Assembly (NCBI RefSeq): GCF_000521465.1
Contig: NZ_BAVR01000011.1
Coordinates: forward strand, 1-64,000
Source: Acetivibrio straminisolvens JCM 21531
Lineage (GTDB): Bacteria > Bacillota > Clostridia > Acetivibrionales > Acetivibrionaceae
DNA length: 64,000 nucleotides
Direction of reading: 5' to 3'
Below, piece after piece: positions 29,990-40,450 of the stretch (position 1 is its first letter; each line of letters begins with the position of its first letter). The notes under the pieces were generated by a model. That model did not search any database. It saw only the letters and a program-made list of their open reading frames with translations, and was not told the DNA's origin. The position numbers and the translations under genes were made by a program.

Positions 29990-30541
29990 TTATTTTTTGA
30001 TATATACACATTCCAGGGCATTCCCCATCATCGGGATATCGGTGATACGGCTGTCCTTGGAAATTAGCCTGTTTTGCTGTACCAGACGTTTGATAAGGCT
30101 TATTTTATTCGTTTCATTAAACGGTTCGCGCAAAACCAATACACCACCGGGTTTAAGAGACCCCGCCAGTTCAGGGATGACTCTTTCCAATTCACTTGCC
30201 GGAATATCGTGCAGTACAAAGTGGCAGTACGCTACATCAAAGCTCTCATTTGTAAGCTGCAAAGATTCCCATAACAGAAAACTGATATTCCTATAGCCGC
30301 GAAGAGTCTTGCGGCAGGCATTTAGCCATCGCTTGGAAATATCCAGACAGGTCAAATGCCCGTGGGGTAACTTTTTTGCGGCGTAGTAAGCAACCGTTCC
30401 CATGCCGCACCCGAAATCAAGCACCTGCTCTCCGCCATCAAGGGGCAGCCGGTCCGCGAATGCACGGTAGACAGACTTGCCGCAAAGGAGAAATACAATC
30501 CTTGTTAGAAAAATCTCTAAACGGGTCGGTTCATACTTCAT
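29990..30541 (-). CDS. Class I SAM-dependent methyltransferase
   Basis: 183 residues. SAM motif VLDFGCGMGTVAYYAAK (near 37-52), LTCLDISKRWL and the post-motif region SFDVAYCHFVLHDIP. It leads a four-gene operon (methyltransferase, hydrolase, lipoprotein, membrane protein). A 17-codon frame (30553-30606) with a strong AGGAGGG site ends inside its ribosome site (GAGGTG) and could modulate translation. Substrate unknown. Confidence 0.85.
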   Translation of the reverse strand: MKYEPTRLEIFLTRIVFLLCGKSVYRAFADRLPLDGGEQVLDFGCGMGTVAYYAAKKLPHGHLTCLDISKRWLNACRKTLRGYRNISFLLWESLQLTNESFDVAYCHFVLHDIPASELERVIPELAGSLKPGGVLVLREPFNETNKISLIKRLVQQNRLISKDSRITDIPMMGNALECVYIKK

Positions 30542-30627
30542 TGCTCATCACCTCAAAATATCGAATTATGACTCTTGTTTTTACATTTGCTTTGTTCTTG
30601 TGTCATAATAACCCTCCTAAAAATAAA

Positions 30628-30685
30628 ATCAGCTGTATTTCAGGCTCATTATTATCATAACAATCGAACCTGTAATACAGCTGAT
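30628..30685 (-). terminator. Hairpin terminator after the two-component operon
   Basis: ATCAGCTGTATT and AATACAGCTGAT form a perfect 12-bp stem, extended inward by CAGG/CCTG. In the minus direction it is followed by TTTTATTTTT. It lies about 50 bases after the histidine kinase stop. Confidence 0.8.
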
Positions 30686-30734
30686 ATGAATCTTAAATTT
30701 ACCTTAAATAATCTACTGCACTATATAATTTACC

Positions 30735-32133
30735 TTAAATTGCAGGAATCGTAATCCGGAAGGTGCTGCCCTTATTCTTATCGGAAAGTAGAGTCAAATC
30801 TCCTCCGTGGGCCTCGGCTATTTTTTTCGCTATGGAAAGCCCCAATCCGCTGCCTCCGGTTTTGGAGTTGCGGGAATCATCTACCCGGACAAAAGGCTTG
30901 AATATGTTGCTTGCAAGATGATCCGGTATACCGATACCATCGTCACTAAAATCAATAAGCACCTGATGATTCTGAACCGTAAGGCTTACCGTAACCAGTG
31001 TCCCAGCAGGATTGTATCGTATCGCATTGGTCGCCAGGTTTTGAATAATCCGGTTAAACCGGTCAGTATCCAGCATCACAAAAACGCTATCTTCAGGAAT
31101 ATTGAACTCATATTCAAAACCTTCACGCTCGAACTGCGGCACAAGCTCGCCGCATATTTGCCGAAGGTACTCGCAGATGTCTGTTTCTATAAGCTTTAAT
31201 GAAAACTCAGGGCTGTCTAATTGTGAAAGCTCGAACAACTCGGTAAGAAGCCGGTTGGCCCTTTTGCTGTTATTAAGAATGATTTTGAGGTGTTCATCAC
31301 ATTCCTGCCCGGTCATATCTTTCTTCTTCATGAGCAGCTCCGCATAGCCCTGTATGCTGGACATAGGATTTTTAAGGTCATGGGAGATGTCGAGAATCAA
31401 CCGGCGCTATCCTCCTCTGACTTTTTTCTAAGGGATATTTCATGCTCTATCCGCGCTGCCATATCGTTAAAGGTATCCTGAAGCTCAGCAAACTCATTTT
31501 TCAGGCGTAAATCCACCCGTACGGAATAATCGCCTTCCCGCAAAAGCCTGGTACCGTCACAGAGCTTTTTAAGAGGTACGGTTATACTCGCTGCTGTAAT
31601 CCTTGAATAGATAAAGGTGAAAAGTGCCAGTATCAGAAGATAAATCAGCACCACGAAGGCAATGACCAAACCCGACCGCATAAAATCACCTGCGGCGGCC
31701 TCTTTATTATATATCAGGGAAAAATCCAGCCGGATGGATGTCGGAAAGGTAACAATCAACCAAAACTCGCCCTTTGGATGGTATAGAATATCATAATGGT
31801 AAGGCTTACTTTTGCTTTCCGTTAAAAACGCTGTAAATTCCTCAATAGTCAATTTATCCTTTCCGATGGTGTCAAGACCCCTTGAATAAACAACACGGTA
31901 TTCCTTATCCACAACCTGTACGCCACCACCGTTTTTCACAACAGCGGATGCGTCAATCTGATTATAATCCTCTTTTATAATCGCCCCGGCAGGATACCGG
32001 TTTTTGCCAGAGAGCCTGAAATCAATCCGCTGGCAAAGGACAAAAACACAAATGCGAGCACTATATCAAGTATCGTCAGTAAGAATATCACCAGAAAATT
32101 TCTGAAAAATTGATTGGACAGTTTTCTTTTCAT
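30735..32133 (-). CDS. HAMP-domain sensor histidine kinase, frameshifted twice
   Basis: About 467 residues. N-terminal helix FLVIFLLTILDIVLAFVFL, an extracytoplasmic sensor part, a second helix (GLVIAFVVLIYLLILALF), HAMP, then HisKA with ISHDLKNPMSS (phospho-His) and HATPase with LATNAIRYNP, FSDDGIGIP and GGSGLGLSIAKKI. Breaks: one A missing in a run at 32001-32005 (restores AKNRYPAGAI) and one base missing near 31405-31412 (restores RLILDISHDL). The start overlaps the response-regulator stop (ATGA). The signal is unknown. Confidence 0.88.
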
Positions 32134-32830
32134 GGCGTCTCTCCGGTATAATGGAGCTTGTACCCAATGCCCCGAATGGTTTTTAGATACTTTGGTTTTT
32201 GCGGGTCGTCCTCAATCCGGTTCCTGATTCGGCTGATATGCACCATTACGGTGTTGTCGTCAAAATAGTATTCCTCATCCCACACTGCGTTATAAAGCTG
32301 CCTTTTTGTAAAAACCTTCTCCGGGTTTTCCATAAAATGCAGTAGCAGCTTGTATTCCTTTGCGCCAAGCTCAATCGGCTCTCCGTCCTTAAAGACGCAG
32401 CATTTTTCTTTGTCTATAGACAATTTCCATATGTAATACTTGCGTTGGATTTTTCTTTCGGTGAGAGATACTCATTGCTTCTTCTTAGTTGTGCACCTAC
32501 GCGGGCCACTAACTCGGCAATGGAAAAAGGTTTTGCAAGATAATCATCCGCACCCAGTCCAAGTCCCAGCACTTTATCCATATCATCTGCCCTCGCGGTC
32601 AGGAAGATGACGGGAATGGTGCTGTGTTCCCGTATTTTACGGAGTAGGTTGAATCCGTCCATCACTGGCATCATTACATCAAGGATTGCCAGATGAACCT
32701 CCTGTGTCGTAAGGATATCCCATGCTTCCTTGCCGTTTTGCGCCGTCAGGACGGTATATCCGTTTTCCTCGAGACTGATTTTTATTAAGTTTCGGATGTC
32801 ACTCTCGTCGTCCGCGATTAGTATAACCAT
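32130..32830 (-). CDS. OmpR-family response regulator, frameshifted
   Basis: About 234 residues. Receiver domain with acidic pair ADDESD, phospho-acceptor LAILDVMMP, T in FLTARADD and K in YLAKPFS. A winged-helix DNA-binding domain follows: EYKLLLHFMENPEKVFTKRQ, then VMVHISRIRNRIEDDP and IRGIGYKL. One A missing near 32424-32427 separates the domains; adding it gives ITYGKLSIDKEK. It is the first gene of the pair with the kinase. Confidence 0.9.
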
Positions 32831-32932
32831 AGGGCTTTTAACTCCTCCCGCCTATAATTCTCGGCAATTTACCGTGTTATATATCGTTTTAATATTCGAC
32901 AAAAAAGGCAAGACTCCTTTGATTTATGAATT

Positions 32933-33496
32933 TCAAAGTCCCGTATCCGAATTTTTTATACCCTCTTTAACCATTTTAAGTTCACCGGGAAATATGCAGT
33001 GCACAATCTTGTTATTTTCAACTGCTGTTATACACTCATCCAGGTCCATCCAAAGCAAGCTGTCAACTTCTTCTTTTTGAAGAATAAATTCTCCTTCATC
33101 GAGGTCCCGCCACAGAATAAATACCCGCGTATATTGCCTGTCATGAAAAGGTCTACCGCAGAAACTATCATCCCAGATTACAGTTCTGTCTCCACAGAAT
33201 ATAAGTTCATCAGCAGACACTGAAATACCCAATTCCTCCTGCAGCTCTCTTATGGCAGATTCAACAAAATCCATTCCTGCAGGGATATGACCGGCGCTTG
33301 AAATGTCATAACAGCCTGGGAATGATTCTTTTGCTTCAGCCCTTTTCTGAAGCAGAATCTGAACCTTACCCTTCACTTTTCTTAGAATCCATACATGGGA
33401 TGTCCTGTGCATTATGCCTTCCTCATGAGCTTTTTTGCGTTCCACCGTTTTTCCTGTCGGATTACCGTATTCATCAACAATATCCAAGATTTCCAT
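32933..33496 (-). CDS. NUDIX hydrolase
   Basis: About 187 residues from MEILDIVDEYGN. The NUDIX signature region reads GHIPAGMDFVESAIREL, then QEELGI, with the catalytic REL-QEE core. This arrangement resembles the Nudix proteins related to isopentenyl-diphosphate isomerase (opening ILDIVDEYGNPTGKTVERKK). It hydrolyses some nucleoside-diphosphate-linked substrate; which one cannot be told. Monocistronic. Confidence 0.87.
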   Translation of the reverse strand: MEILDIVDEYGNPTGKTVERKKAHEEGIMHRTSHVWILRKVKGKVQILLQKRAEAKESFPGCYDISSAGHIPAGMDFVESAIRELQEELGISVSADELIFCGDRTVIWDDSFCGRPFHDRQYTRVFILWRDLDEGEFILQKEEVDSLLWMDLDECITAVENNKIVHCIFPGELKMVKEGIKNSDTGL

Positions 33497-33622
33497 TTTA
33501 AACACCTACTCCTCAAATTATATAACATTTCGGTTTCATTCAATTTCCCTTATACGCAATAACAAGGAGCATCAGGCCCATATCTCCCTTTTTATCTCGG
33601 ACTCTGTTATTACATCTATTTC

Positions 33623-33871
33623 TCAAACCAATGAGATGTTGTAATCATCAGCGTTAAAACAGACACCGGCTCTATTACATTTATTAATCCGGTTTATCCC
33701 ATCAGCTTTTAAAACAGTGATTGTTGGCAATGTCGGATAATCATCCATATATATTTGAGCTAATACACAGTATATACCTGCTCCAGTTATTTTTTCAATA
33801 ATTTCCTCTACTCGACTAATTATATCCCAATTCATTTGGCATCTACGGTTCGCACTTTTTCCAAATACCAT
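33623..33871 (-). pseudogene. Internally deleted pyridoxamine 5'-phosphate oxidase-like fragment
   Basis: The start (IEKITGAGIYCVLAQIYMDD, then YPTLPTITVLKADGI) and the end (CNRAGVCFNADDYNISLV) both match the small PNPOx-like flavoprotein family. The normal middle, about 15 residues around the substrate strand, is missing, and the C-terminal half beyond NISLV is absent. The two parts are joined in frame. It cannot form the usual split-barrel dimer and is probably a relic. Confidence 0.65.
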
Positions 33872-34075
33872 AGGGTATTTCTACAAACAATATATGGTCT
33901 GTATTGCCAAGTTTATATACTCTTTTGCAGAAAAAAGGTAAGTCTCGATGATGTAGTTGCCAAATTAGGGATTGCTGCATAGAGTTTTACATTTTACTGC
34001 ACAAGTCTAATATTTTATATAAATATAGACAGGAAAAAATTTTGGTTGAATAAAAAGATTAGATGTGTTAGTATT

Positions 34076-34214
34076 GAGACAAAAAAAGGATAGATGCCAT
34101 AGTCTGCCAAGAGTCCGGTGAATACAAACAATCCTGATAGAGGCCAACGCAAAATGAATTTAGAAATCTGAATTCTTGTATCGGCTTCATTATGCCAGAG
34201 GCGTTTTTTGTCTC
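34076..34214 (+). ncRNA. Candidate structured leader closed by an 11-bp inverted repeat
   Basis: GAGACAAAAAA and TTTTTTGTCTC pair perfectly over 11 bp and enclose 117 bases. A second helix (ATGCC/GGCGT) stacks inside after a bulge. A weak promoter (TTGAAT, 17 bases, TAGTAT) would start transcription at the GAGAC. The element ends 49 bases before the next gene. It could be a regulatory leader or a small palindrome-ended mobile element. It matches no riboswitch class I know. The remainder of 33872-34263 holds no gene. Confidence 0.4.
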
Positions 34215-34263
34215 ATTTTACTATTAAGGTTAACAGACCAATTTCAAATAGCAGGAGTGAAAA

Positions 34264-34905
34264 ATGATGAATAATGAGAAAGAAAAAAAGAATGAAAACA
34301 ATGCTAAAAGCAGAAGTGATTACGAAAAAATAGATGATGTGTTTTTCTACCAGATTAATGAGAAGAGAAAGGAAGACCCGTTGATAGGCGCCAAACTGGG
34401 GGCTAAAGAAATCTTCAACACTTTATTGAAGGCATTCAAGGATTCAAGAGGTGTACATATTGAGACTTTTATGTGCGCACTGGGAGCCCTTGCAGGTTAT
34501 TCATGCCAGGCGGGCTTGAGAAAGGAATTCATTGAGATCAAAGGGCTGAGTGAAAAACAGGTGTTTACGGTCATACAGGCGAAAAACGGCAAGAGGTACT
34601 TTTATGGCGACCTTATAAACAAGCCGTTGCTTGAAGATCAATATTCTGTATGGTCCCTGGCTGCTGGCATCGTGCAGCACATGGGTGTGAATATAGATTT
34701 TGACATCCTTGAGATTTTCAAATACGTGACTACTACAGTTGGCACCGAGAACTACGGCATTCCAAGGATTCCGGAGGGACACCGGCCGGCAGACATCCCG
34801 CTCAATTTTGTCAAGGCTTTTTGGCCGTTGTTCCTTCCCCGTATTGAGAAATATTGTGCTTCTCCGCGTGAGTGGCCGGTTTTATTTGGATTGGATTTTC
34901 GGTAA
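34264..34905 (+). CDS. Conserved hypothetical protein
   Basis: 213 residues, soluble. The polar N-terminus (EKEKKNENNAKSRSDYEK) is followed by a globular part with KLGAKEIFNTLLKAFKD, FMCALGALAGYSCQAGLRKE and a C-terminal PADIPLNFVKAFWPLFLPRI. It has the look of a conserved clostridial family, but I know no function. The ribosome site is AGGAGTG. A structured leader lies upstream. Confidence 0.75.
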   Translation: MMNNEKEKKNENNAKSRSDYEKIDDVFFYQINEKRKEDPLIGAKLGAKEIFNTLLKAFKDSRGVHIETFMCALGALAGYSCQAGLRKEFIEIKGLSEKQVFTVIQAKNGKRYFYGDLINKPLLEDQYSVWSLAAGIVQHMGVNIDFDILEIFKYVTTTVGTENYGIPRIPEGHRPADIPLNFVKAFWPLFLPRIEKYCASPREWPVLFGLDFR

Positions 34906-34933
34906 TTTCACTTCGTGAAATTTCGCTAAATAA

Positions 34934-34960
34934 AGCGGTCAACAGAAACTGCCGACCGCT
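34934..34960 (-). terminator. Hairpin at the end of the nitrogenase-like operon
   Basis: AGCGGTC and GACCGCT form the stem of a hairpin just after the nifH-like stop on the minus strand, followed by TTTATTT. A second small hairpin (AATTTCAC/GTGAAATT) at 34907-34925 could serve the convergent gene. Confidence 0.6.
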
Positions 34961-34964
34961 CCAA

Positions 34965-35825
<861 letters not shown>

Positions 35826-35839
35826 CTATCCTCCATAAT

Positions 35840-36642
35840 CTATATAGTATATTCCGGTTGTGGCAATGCACTTGCCAGATGTAATTTTTCTAAAATACTC
35901 CGGCGAAGTGAAAGAAACTCGGTCCCTCCACGATGGCGGGGATGCGGAAGATTAATCTCCATAATCTCATTGATTTTTCCGGGCCGCGGAGTCATAACCA
36001 CAATTCGGTCGGAAAGATAGATTGCTTCATCCACATCGTGGGTTACCAGAATCATTGTCGTTTTATTTTCTTTATGAAGCTCAAGCAATTTATCCTGAAT
36101 ATCGGAACGGGTAAAGGAATCTAAGGCACTCATTGGTTCATCAAGAAGCAATACCTTGGGATTATTGATAAGAGCCCTCGCAATAGCAACTCTCTGAGCC
36201 ATACCTCCGCTTAACTGATGAGGGTAAGATTTTTCAAAGCCCTTAAGTCCGATCAGATCTATATAATGTGCCACACGGTCTTTATTCTCCTTATAAACAT
36301 GGCGTGCCTTAAGTCCGGTTGCGATATTTTTCTCAACAGTCAGCCATTGAAAAAGACCTCCATTTTGAAAAACATAGCCCCGCTGCGGATCCGGTCCGAA
36401 GATTTGCTCTCCGTTAAGAATCAGGTTCCTGTTTCAGGTTTCTCAAGACCTGCTATAAGCCGTAAAAGCGTCGTCTTTCCGCACCCGGAGGAACCTATGA
36501 TGGAAAGGAATTCTCCGCGGCGGACGGATAAATTGATATCCCGAAGCACCTCAACATGGCTTCCGGAGTCGTCATAATAAGTGTAATTTACATTTTCTAT
36601 ATGTAAAATAACATCACTGATTACCGATAAGTTTTTGCTCAT
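35840..36642 (-). CDS. ABC transporter ATP-binding protein (SsuB/TauB/NrtD type), frameshifted
   Basis: About 267 residues. Walker [16 protein letters not shown]-loop [11 protein letters not shown], signature [17 protein letters not shown], Walker [13 protein letters not shown] and H-loop [12 protein letters not shown]. Restoring one base at 36426-36429 ([12 protein letters not shown]) joins the pieces. This subfamily serves sulfonate, taurine, nitrate and thiamine-precursor importers. Its start overlaps the permease stop (ATGA). With the permease and lipoprotein it should import the substrate of the reductase or another organosulfur compound. Confidence 0.88.
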
Positions 36643-37704
36643 TCCTTAACCCATCCTTTCTGCCACCGGAGCACATTTGCCCGAATCAACCCCAGTATTT
36701 TCATAATTAGACTGAACAGTACGGCCATAACGAGAATGGAGGCAAATACCTTATAGTAGGCAGACCATGCCTTGCTTAAGTTTATGTAATACCCTAATCC
36801 TCCGGCTGCCCCATCATCTCAGCCATCACCAAAGTTGTAAAAGCAAAACCATTGGCATTGGAAATGCCGGTAAAAATGTGGGGCATTGCCTGAGGCACTG
36901 CAACATGGAATACTAAAAATGGCGTTTTTGCCCCAGTGTTCGAGCCACTTCAAACTGATACTTTGGGGTGGATTGTATGCCCTGTGCTGTGAGAGCCGCA
37001 ATGGAAAACCATGCACATATTACAATAAGAAAAACAGCTGCTAAAAACGGAGAAGGGAAAAGAGTCAGTGCAAAGGGCATCCACGCTACGGCAGGAATGA
37101 CACCGGTAATCTTTAATACTGGATATACCCAATAATATACCTTTGGAAACCAACCGATTAAGATTCCCGTACCCACCCCAAACACCACACCAAGAGTAAA
37201 TCCCACCAAAAAAAGTTTAATGGAGTAAAGGGTATTTTGTAAAATGAAGTCCCCTTCAATCAAAAAGGATTCAAGAATTTTTGCCGGTCCCGGAAAAAAC
37301 GGCTGCGGTAATAAAAGAAGCTTTGTTCCTAATATATCCCAAGCTGTAATAGCCAGACCCAAAGCGAAACGAAAAGGAGCCTGCTTGGAAAACTTTTCTC
37401 TTCGGATAGGATCAGAATATGAAAATATTCCTATACCGGCATAAAACAAAATAATCGCTACTAAGACCAATCGGTAAAGCAAATTAAATGTAAAGGGAAT
37501 TCCTGCAACAAAATAAGTTTTGATTTCCACATTTGCCACTTGCTTTACCATAATATTGGCTGCTATAGCTACAGTAAACCCAATCAATGTCAGTGCAAAA
37601 TTAGTACCCCAATTTTTAGCCGAAACCGTTTTTAGTCTTCCATATTGTTGCTTTATTTTTAATTCCGAGGATGTTAGGTTTTGTAGTTTTAATAAATTGT
37701 ACAT
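36639..37704 (-). CDS. ABC transporter permease (SsuC-like), frameshifted twice
   Basis: About 355 residues with an unusually long N-terminal extension. Membrane segments include [33 protein letters not shown] and [17 protein letters not shown]. The importer's coupling loop [20 protein letters not shown] appears after restoring one G in the run at 36931-36934. A second missing base near 36803-36806 restores [15 protein letters not shown]. The C-terminal helix and QKGWVKE then run to the ATPase start. It is a binding-protein-dependent importer of the sulfonate/nitrate family. Confidence 0.82.
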
Positions 37705-37785
37705 AGCAGAATACCTCCTGTGGGTTGTTTATTATTTCCGCCCGGATTCTTTTGGTCACCGGGCGGAAACAACCTTTGACGAATG

Positions 37786-38858
37786 TTATGAACCCAGGTT
37801 AATGTCTACTTCGACATAAGCACCCTTTGTGAAAGCATCAGGATCCGTCTTTAAATATCCAATTTGGTTCAATTGCTCGGCAAAATAGTAAACATTGTCG
37901 CGTACTTGTGTTTTATTCTTTTCCCGTTCGGCATAAGAAGGATATTGATAGCTCTTTATTAGCTTAATGGCTAATTCTCTGTCTTCAATCTGTGCATATT
38001 TACCGCTTATTATAATGTCGACGGCTTCTTCCGGGTTTTCCGAAATCCAGTTTTGAGCTGCCCTATATGCACGCAGCAATGCGGCAACCTGTTCAGGTTT
38101 TTCATCAAGCAGCTTTTCCGAAGCGTAAAGGAAACAGCAGTATTTTCCGGCAAAAGGTTCATCCTTGGAAATATCAAGAATTACGCGGAAATTTCCCGTC
38201 TTTTCCTGAACGGACCCAAAGGGATCCCACAGCGCCGCCACGTCGACTTCCCCTTTTCTCAGGCTTCCACTGCCAGGTTTCCGTCGGAGAAAGGAAGGAA
38301 CGTAACTTCTCCGTCCTCCTGTTTTGCAGAAATTCCGTTTTTCTCCAGCCACACGGATGCTACCTGATGGGGAGTACCGCCTATTTCATCAACGCTGATC
38401 TTTTTTCCCTTAAGGTCTTGAACCCCTTGAATCGGTGAATCCTTCGGAACAATCAATTTTATGCATCCATAGTGGAGACCGTCCACCACCTTTACCTTCA
38501 CATTGTTTTCAATAGAGGGAAAGAACTGAAAGTCTCCGTTAACAATCGGGATGGTACCGTTGTTCAAACCGATTTTACGGGTTTCGGTATCTGCGGAGAT
38601 AAGGTTGACATCAAAGCCCTGCTCCTTGAAAAAGCCCTTTTCATATGCAATATAGATAGGTGCACCACAAAGGGAGCCGTCTTTACCTGGAATATCGATT
38701 TTTCCATATTTATATTCTACTGCAGATGTCCCCGTTTTCCCGTTATCCTGGGTTCCTCCCGTATTCGTCGCGCCACATCCGGAAAACAAGCTTATAAAAA
38801 TGGAAAACAGAGCAATTGCACTGATCAATTTTATAAAACCTTTCATGATAAAACACAC
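37786..38858 (-). CDS. ABC transporter substrate-binding lipoprotein (SsuA/NMT1-like), frameshifted
   Basis: About 357 residues. Signal peptide with lipobox (FISLFSGC, Cys near 28). The fold matches NMT1/SsuA-type proteins: IYIAYEKGFFKEQGFDVNLI near the start, then SPIQGVQDLKGKKISVDEIG. One A missing at 38265-38266 breaks the frame; adding it gives LAVESLRKGEVDVAALWDPF. C-terminal EQVAALLRAYRAAQNWISEN is typical. It lies 13 bases after metY. The ligand may be a sulfur compound; the sequence does not identify it. Confidence 0.85.
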
Positions 38859-38870
38859 CCCTTTACAAAA

Positions 38871-40187
38871 TTATGTATTAGCCTTTTCAAACGCCTGTTC
38901 CAAATCCGCTATTAAATCCGCCGGATCTTCAAGACCTGCCGATATGCGGATTAAGTTTTCGGGAATATCGGCAATTTTTTTCTCTTCTGGTTCCAACTCA
39001 CTATGGGTGGTCTGCGGAGAATTTACAATCAGGCTGCGGGCATCTCCAATATTGACATGATAATTAAAAAGCTTCACTGAGTTCAAGAAAGCCTCCCTTT
39101 GCTCCGTTGTTCCTTTGAAACCGAATGACAGGATGCCCCCTGCTCCCTTTGGAAAATCCCTTTGTGCCAGCTCATGATACGGGCTATCCTTCAAACCGGG
39201 ATAACGAACCCATTCCACCGACTTGTGAGTTTTTAGGTATTCCGCGAGGATACCGGCATTACGCACTTGTTTTTCAATGCGCTCAGACAGGGTTTCCAAT
39301 CCGATTAAAACAAGGTAAGCGTCAAAGGGCGATAGTGCCGCTCCAAAGTAATTCAGATAGTTAAAGCGTATCCTGCCGGTAAAAGGAGCTTCTGGAAATA
39401 CTTCGAGAAAACTGCGGTTGTTATCGTTAATATCCCGCAGGGTATAATACTTTTCCGAAAACTGAGGGAATTTATCGCTCTGCCAGTTGAATTTACCGCT
39501 TTCCAGTACCAGTCCGGCAATAACGTTTCCGTGCCCTGTCAAGCCTTTGGTGGCAGAGTAGACCACAATATCAGCCCCATGGGAAATAGGGTTATACAAG
39601 TACGGCGTTGCAACCGTATTGTCTACAATCAAAGGTATACCATGTTCATGGGCGACTTTTGCAATCGCATCAATGTCCAAAAGAACGCCATTGGGATTGC
39701 TGATGCTTTCCACATAGATTGCTTTGGTATCGGGCTTAATCTCTTCCGCAAGCTTTTCAGGATTTTCTATATTTTTAGCAAAATCGAAGGTTATGCCGAA
39801 TTTAGGATAAACTTTCTTAAAGCTATCCGCACTGCCGCCATAAAGATACGGAGAAGTCAAAATGCGTCCTCCACCCTCTGCAACATTGAGCAGAGTGTAA
39901 CTTACTGCTGCCATACCGGAGGATAGTGCCACCGCACCGCTGGCTCCGTCAAGAGCTGCGATTCGTTGTTCCAGTACAGCAACCGTAGGATTTCCAATGC
40001 GGGTATAAAGGTTTCCCAATTCGCGAAGTCCAAATAAAGCTTTTGCATGCTCCACATCGCGAAAATCAAAGGAAGTGGTTTGATATATGGGCGGCGATAC
40101 AGCATAGTTATGCTCCTTTGGATCATAGCCCGCCCGCAGTCTTTGCGTATCAAATCGATATGTAGTTTTTTCTAATTCGTTTGCCAT
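38871..40187 (-). CDS. metY: O-acetylhomoserine aminocarboxypropyltransferase (sulfhydrylase)
   Basis: 438 residues, PLP-dependent Cys/Met metabolism family. It replaces the acetate of O-acetylhomoserine with sulfide (giving homocysteine) or methanethiol (giving methionine). PLP site YSATKGLTGHGNVIAG (Lys near 208), substrate-loop YTRIGNPTVAVLEQRIA, and the MetY-type insert that makes it longer than cystathionine synthases. In Mar systems this enzyme turns the methanethiol released by the nitrogenase-like reductase into methionine. A short Cys/Met-rich frame overlaps its 5' end, suggesting translational control. Ribosome site GGAGGAG. Confidence 0.93.
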   Translation of the reverse strand: MANELEKTTYRFDTQRLRAGYDPKEHNYAVSPPIYQTTSFDFRDVEHAKALFGLRELGNLYTRIGNPTVAVLEQRIAALDGASGAVALSSGMAAVSYTLLNVAEGGGRILTSPYLYGGSADSFKKVYPKFGITFDFAKNIENPEKLAEEIKPDTKAIYVESISNPNGVLLDIDAIAKVAHEHGIPLIVDNTVATPYLYNPISHGADIVVYSATKGLTGHGNVIAGLVLESGKFNWQSDKFPQFSEKYYTLRDINDNNRSFLEVFPEAPFTGRIRFNYLNYFGAALSPFDAYLVLIGLETLSERIEKQVRNAGILAEYLKTHKSVEWVRYPGLKDSPYHELAQRDFPKGAGGILSFGFKGTTEQREAFLNSVKLFNYHVNIGDARSLIVNSPQTTHSELEPEEKKIADIPENLIRISAGLEDPADLIADLEQAFEKANT

Positions 40188-40260
40188 GTAAATCTCCTCC
40201 TATAAATAAATTTAAAAGTATACATCGGGGCATTTCCGCCATGTCACAGTCACTACACAT
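40150..40260 (-). CDS. Cys/Met-rich upstream frame overlapping the metY start
   Basis: A 36-codon frame with a near-perfect ribosome site (AGGAGGTGG, six bases before ATG). It begins MCSDCDMAEMPRC: three Cys and three Met codons among the first thirteen. It continues over the metY ribosome site and ends 38 bases inside metY in another frame. Ribosome pausing on these codons under sulfur starvation would change access to the metY start, so I read it as a candidate leader peptide. A promoter-like TTGAAA-18-TAAGAT lies upstream near 40390-40430. Between there and the nifB-like stop at 40451 nothing else is seen. Confidence 0.5.
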   Translation of the reverse strand: MCSDCDMAEMPRCILLNLFIGGDLHGKRIRKNYISI

Positions 40261-40450
40261 ATCAAACCACCTCCTAAAGGATTGATAAATTTACTGCTTT
40301 ATTTCATCAAGTTATACTTGTTGCAGCTATTTACTTTATTTTTCAATTATTCTAAATTACACCAGTACATTTTAAACTTTAGGCCACAAAGCTATCTTAG
40401 TTTTAAATTATGTTAACTTTCAACTTGTTCAGCATATAGAAAAATAGCAT

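Noticed and set aside
34076-34214. Known riboswitch (cobalamin, SAM, TPP, lysine and others)
   Set aside because: None of the conserved cores of these classes could be found in the element.
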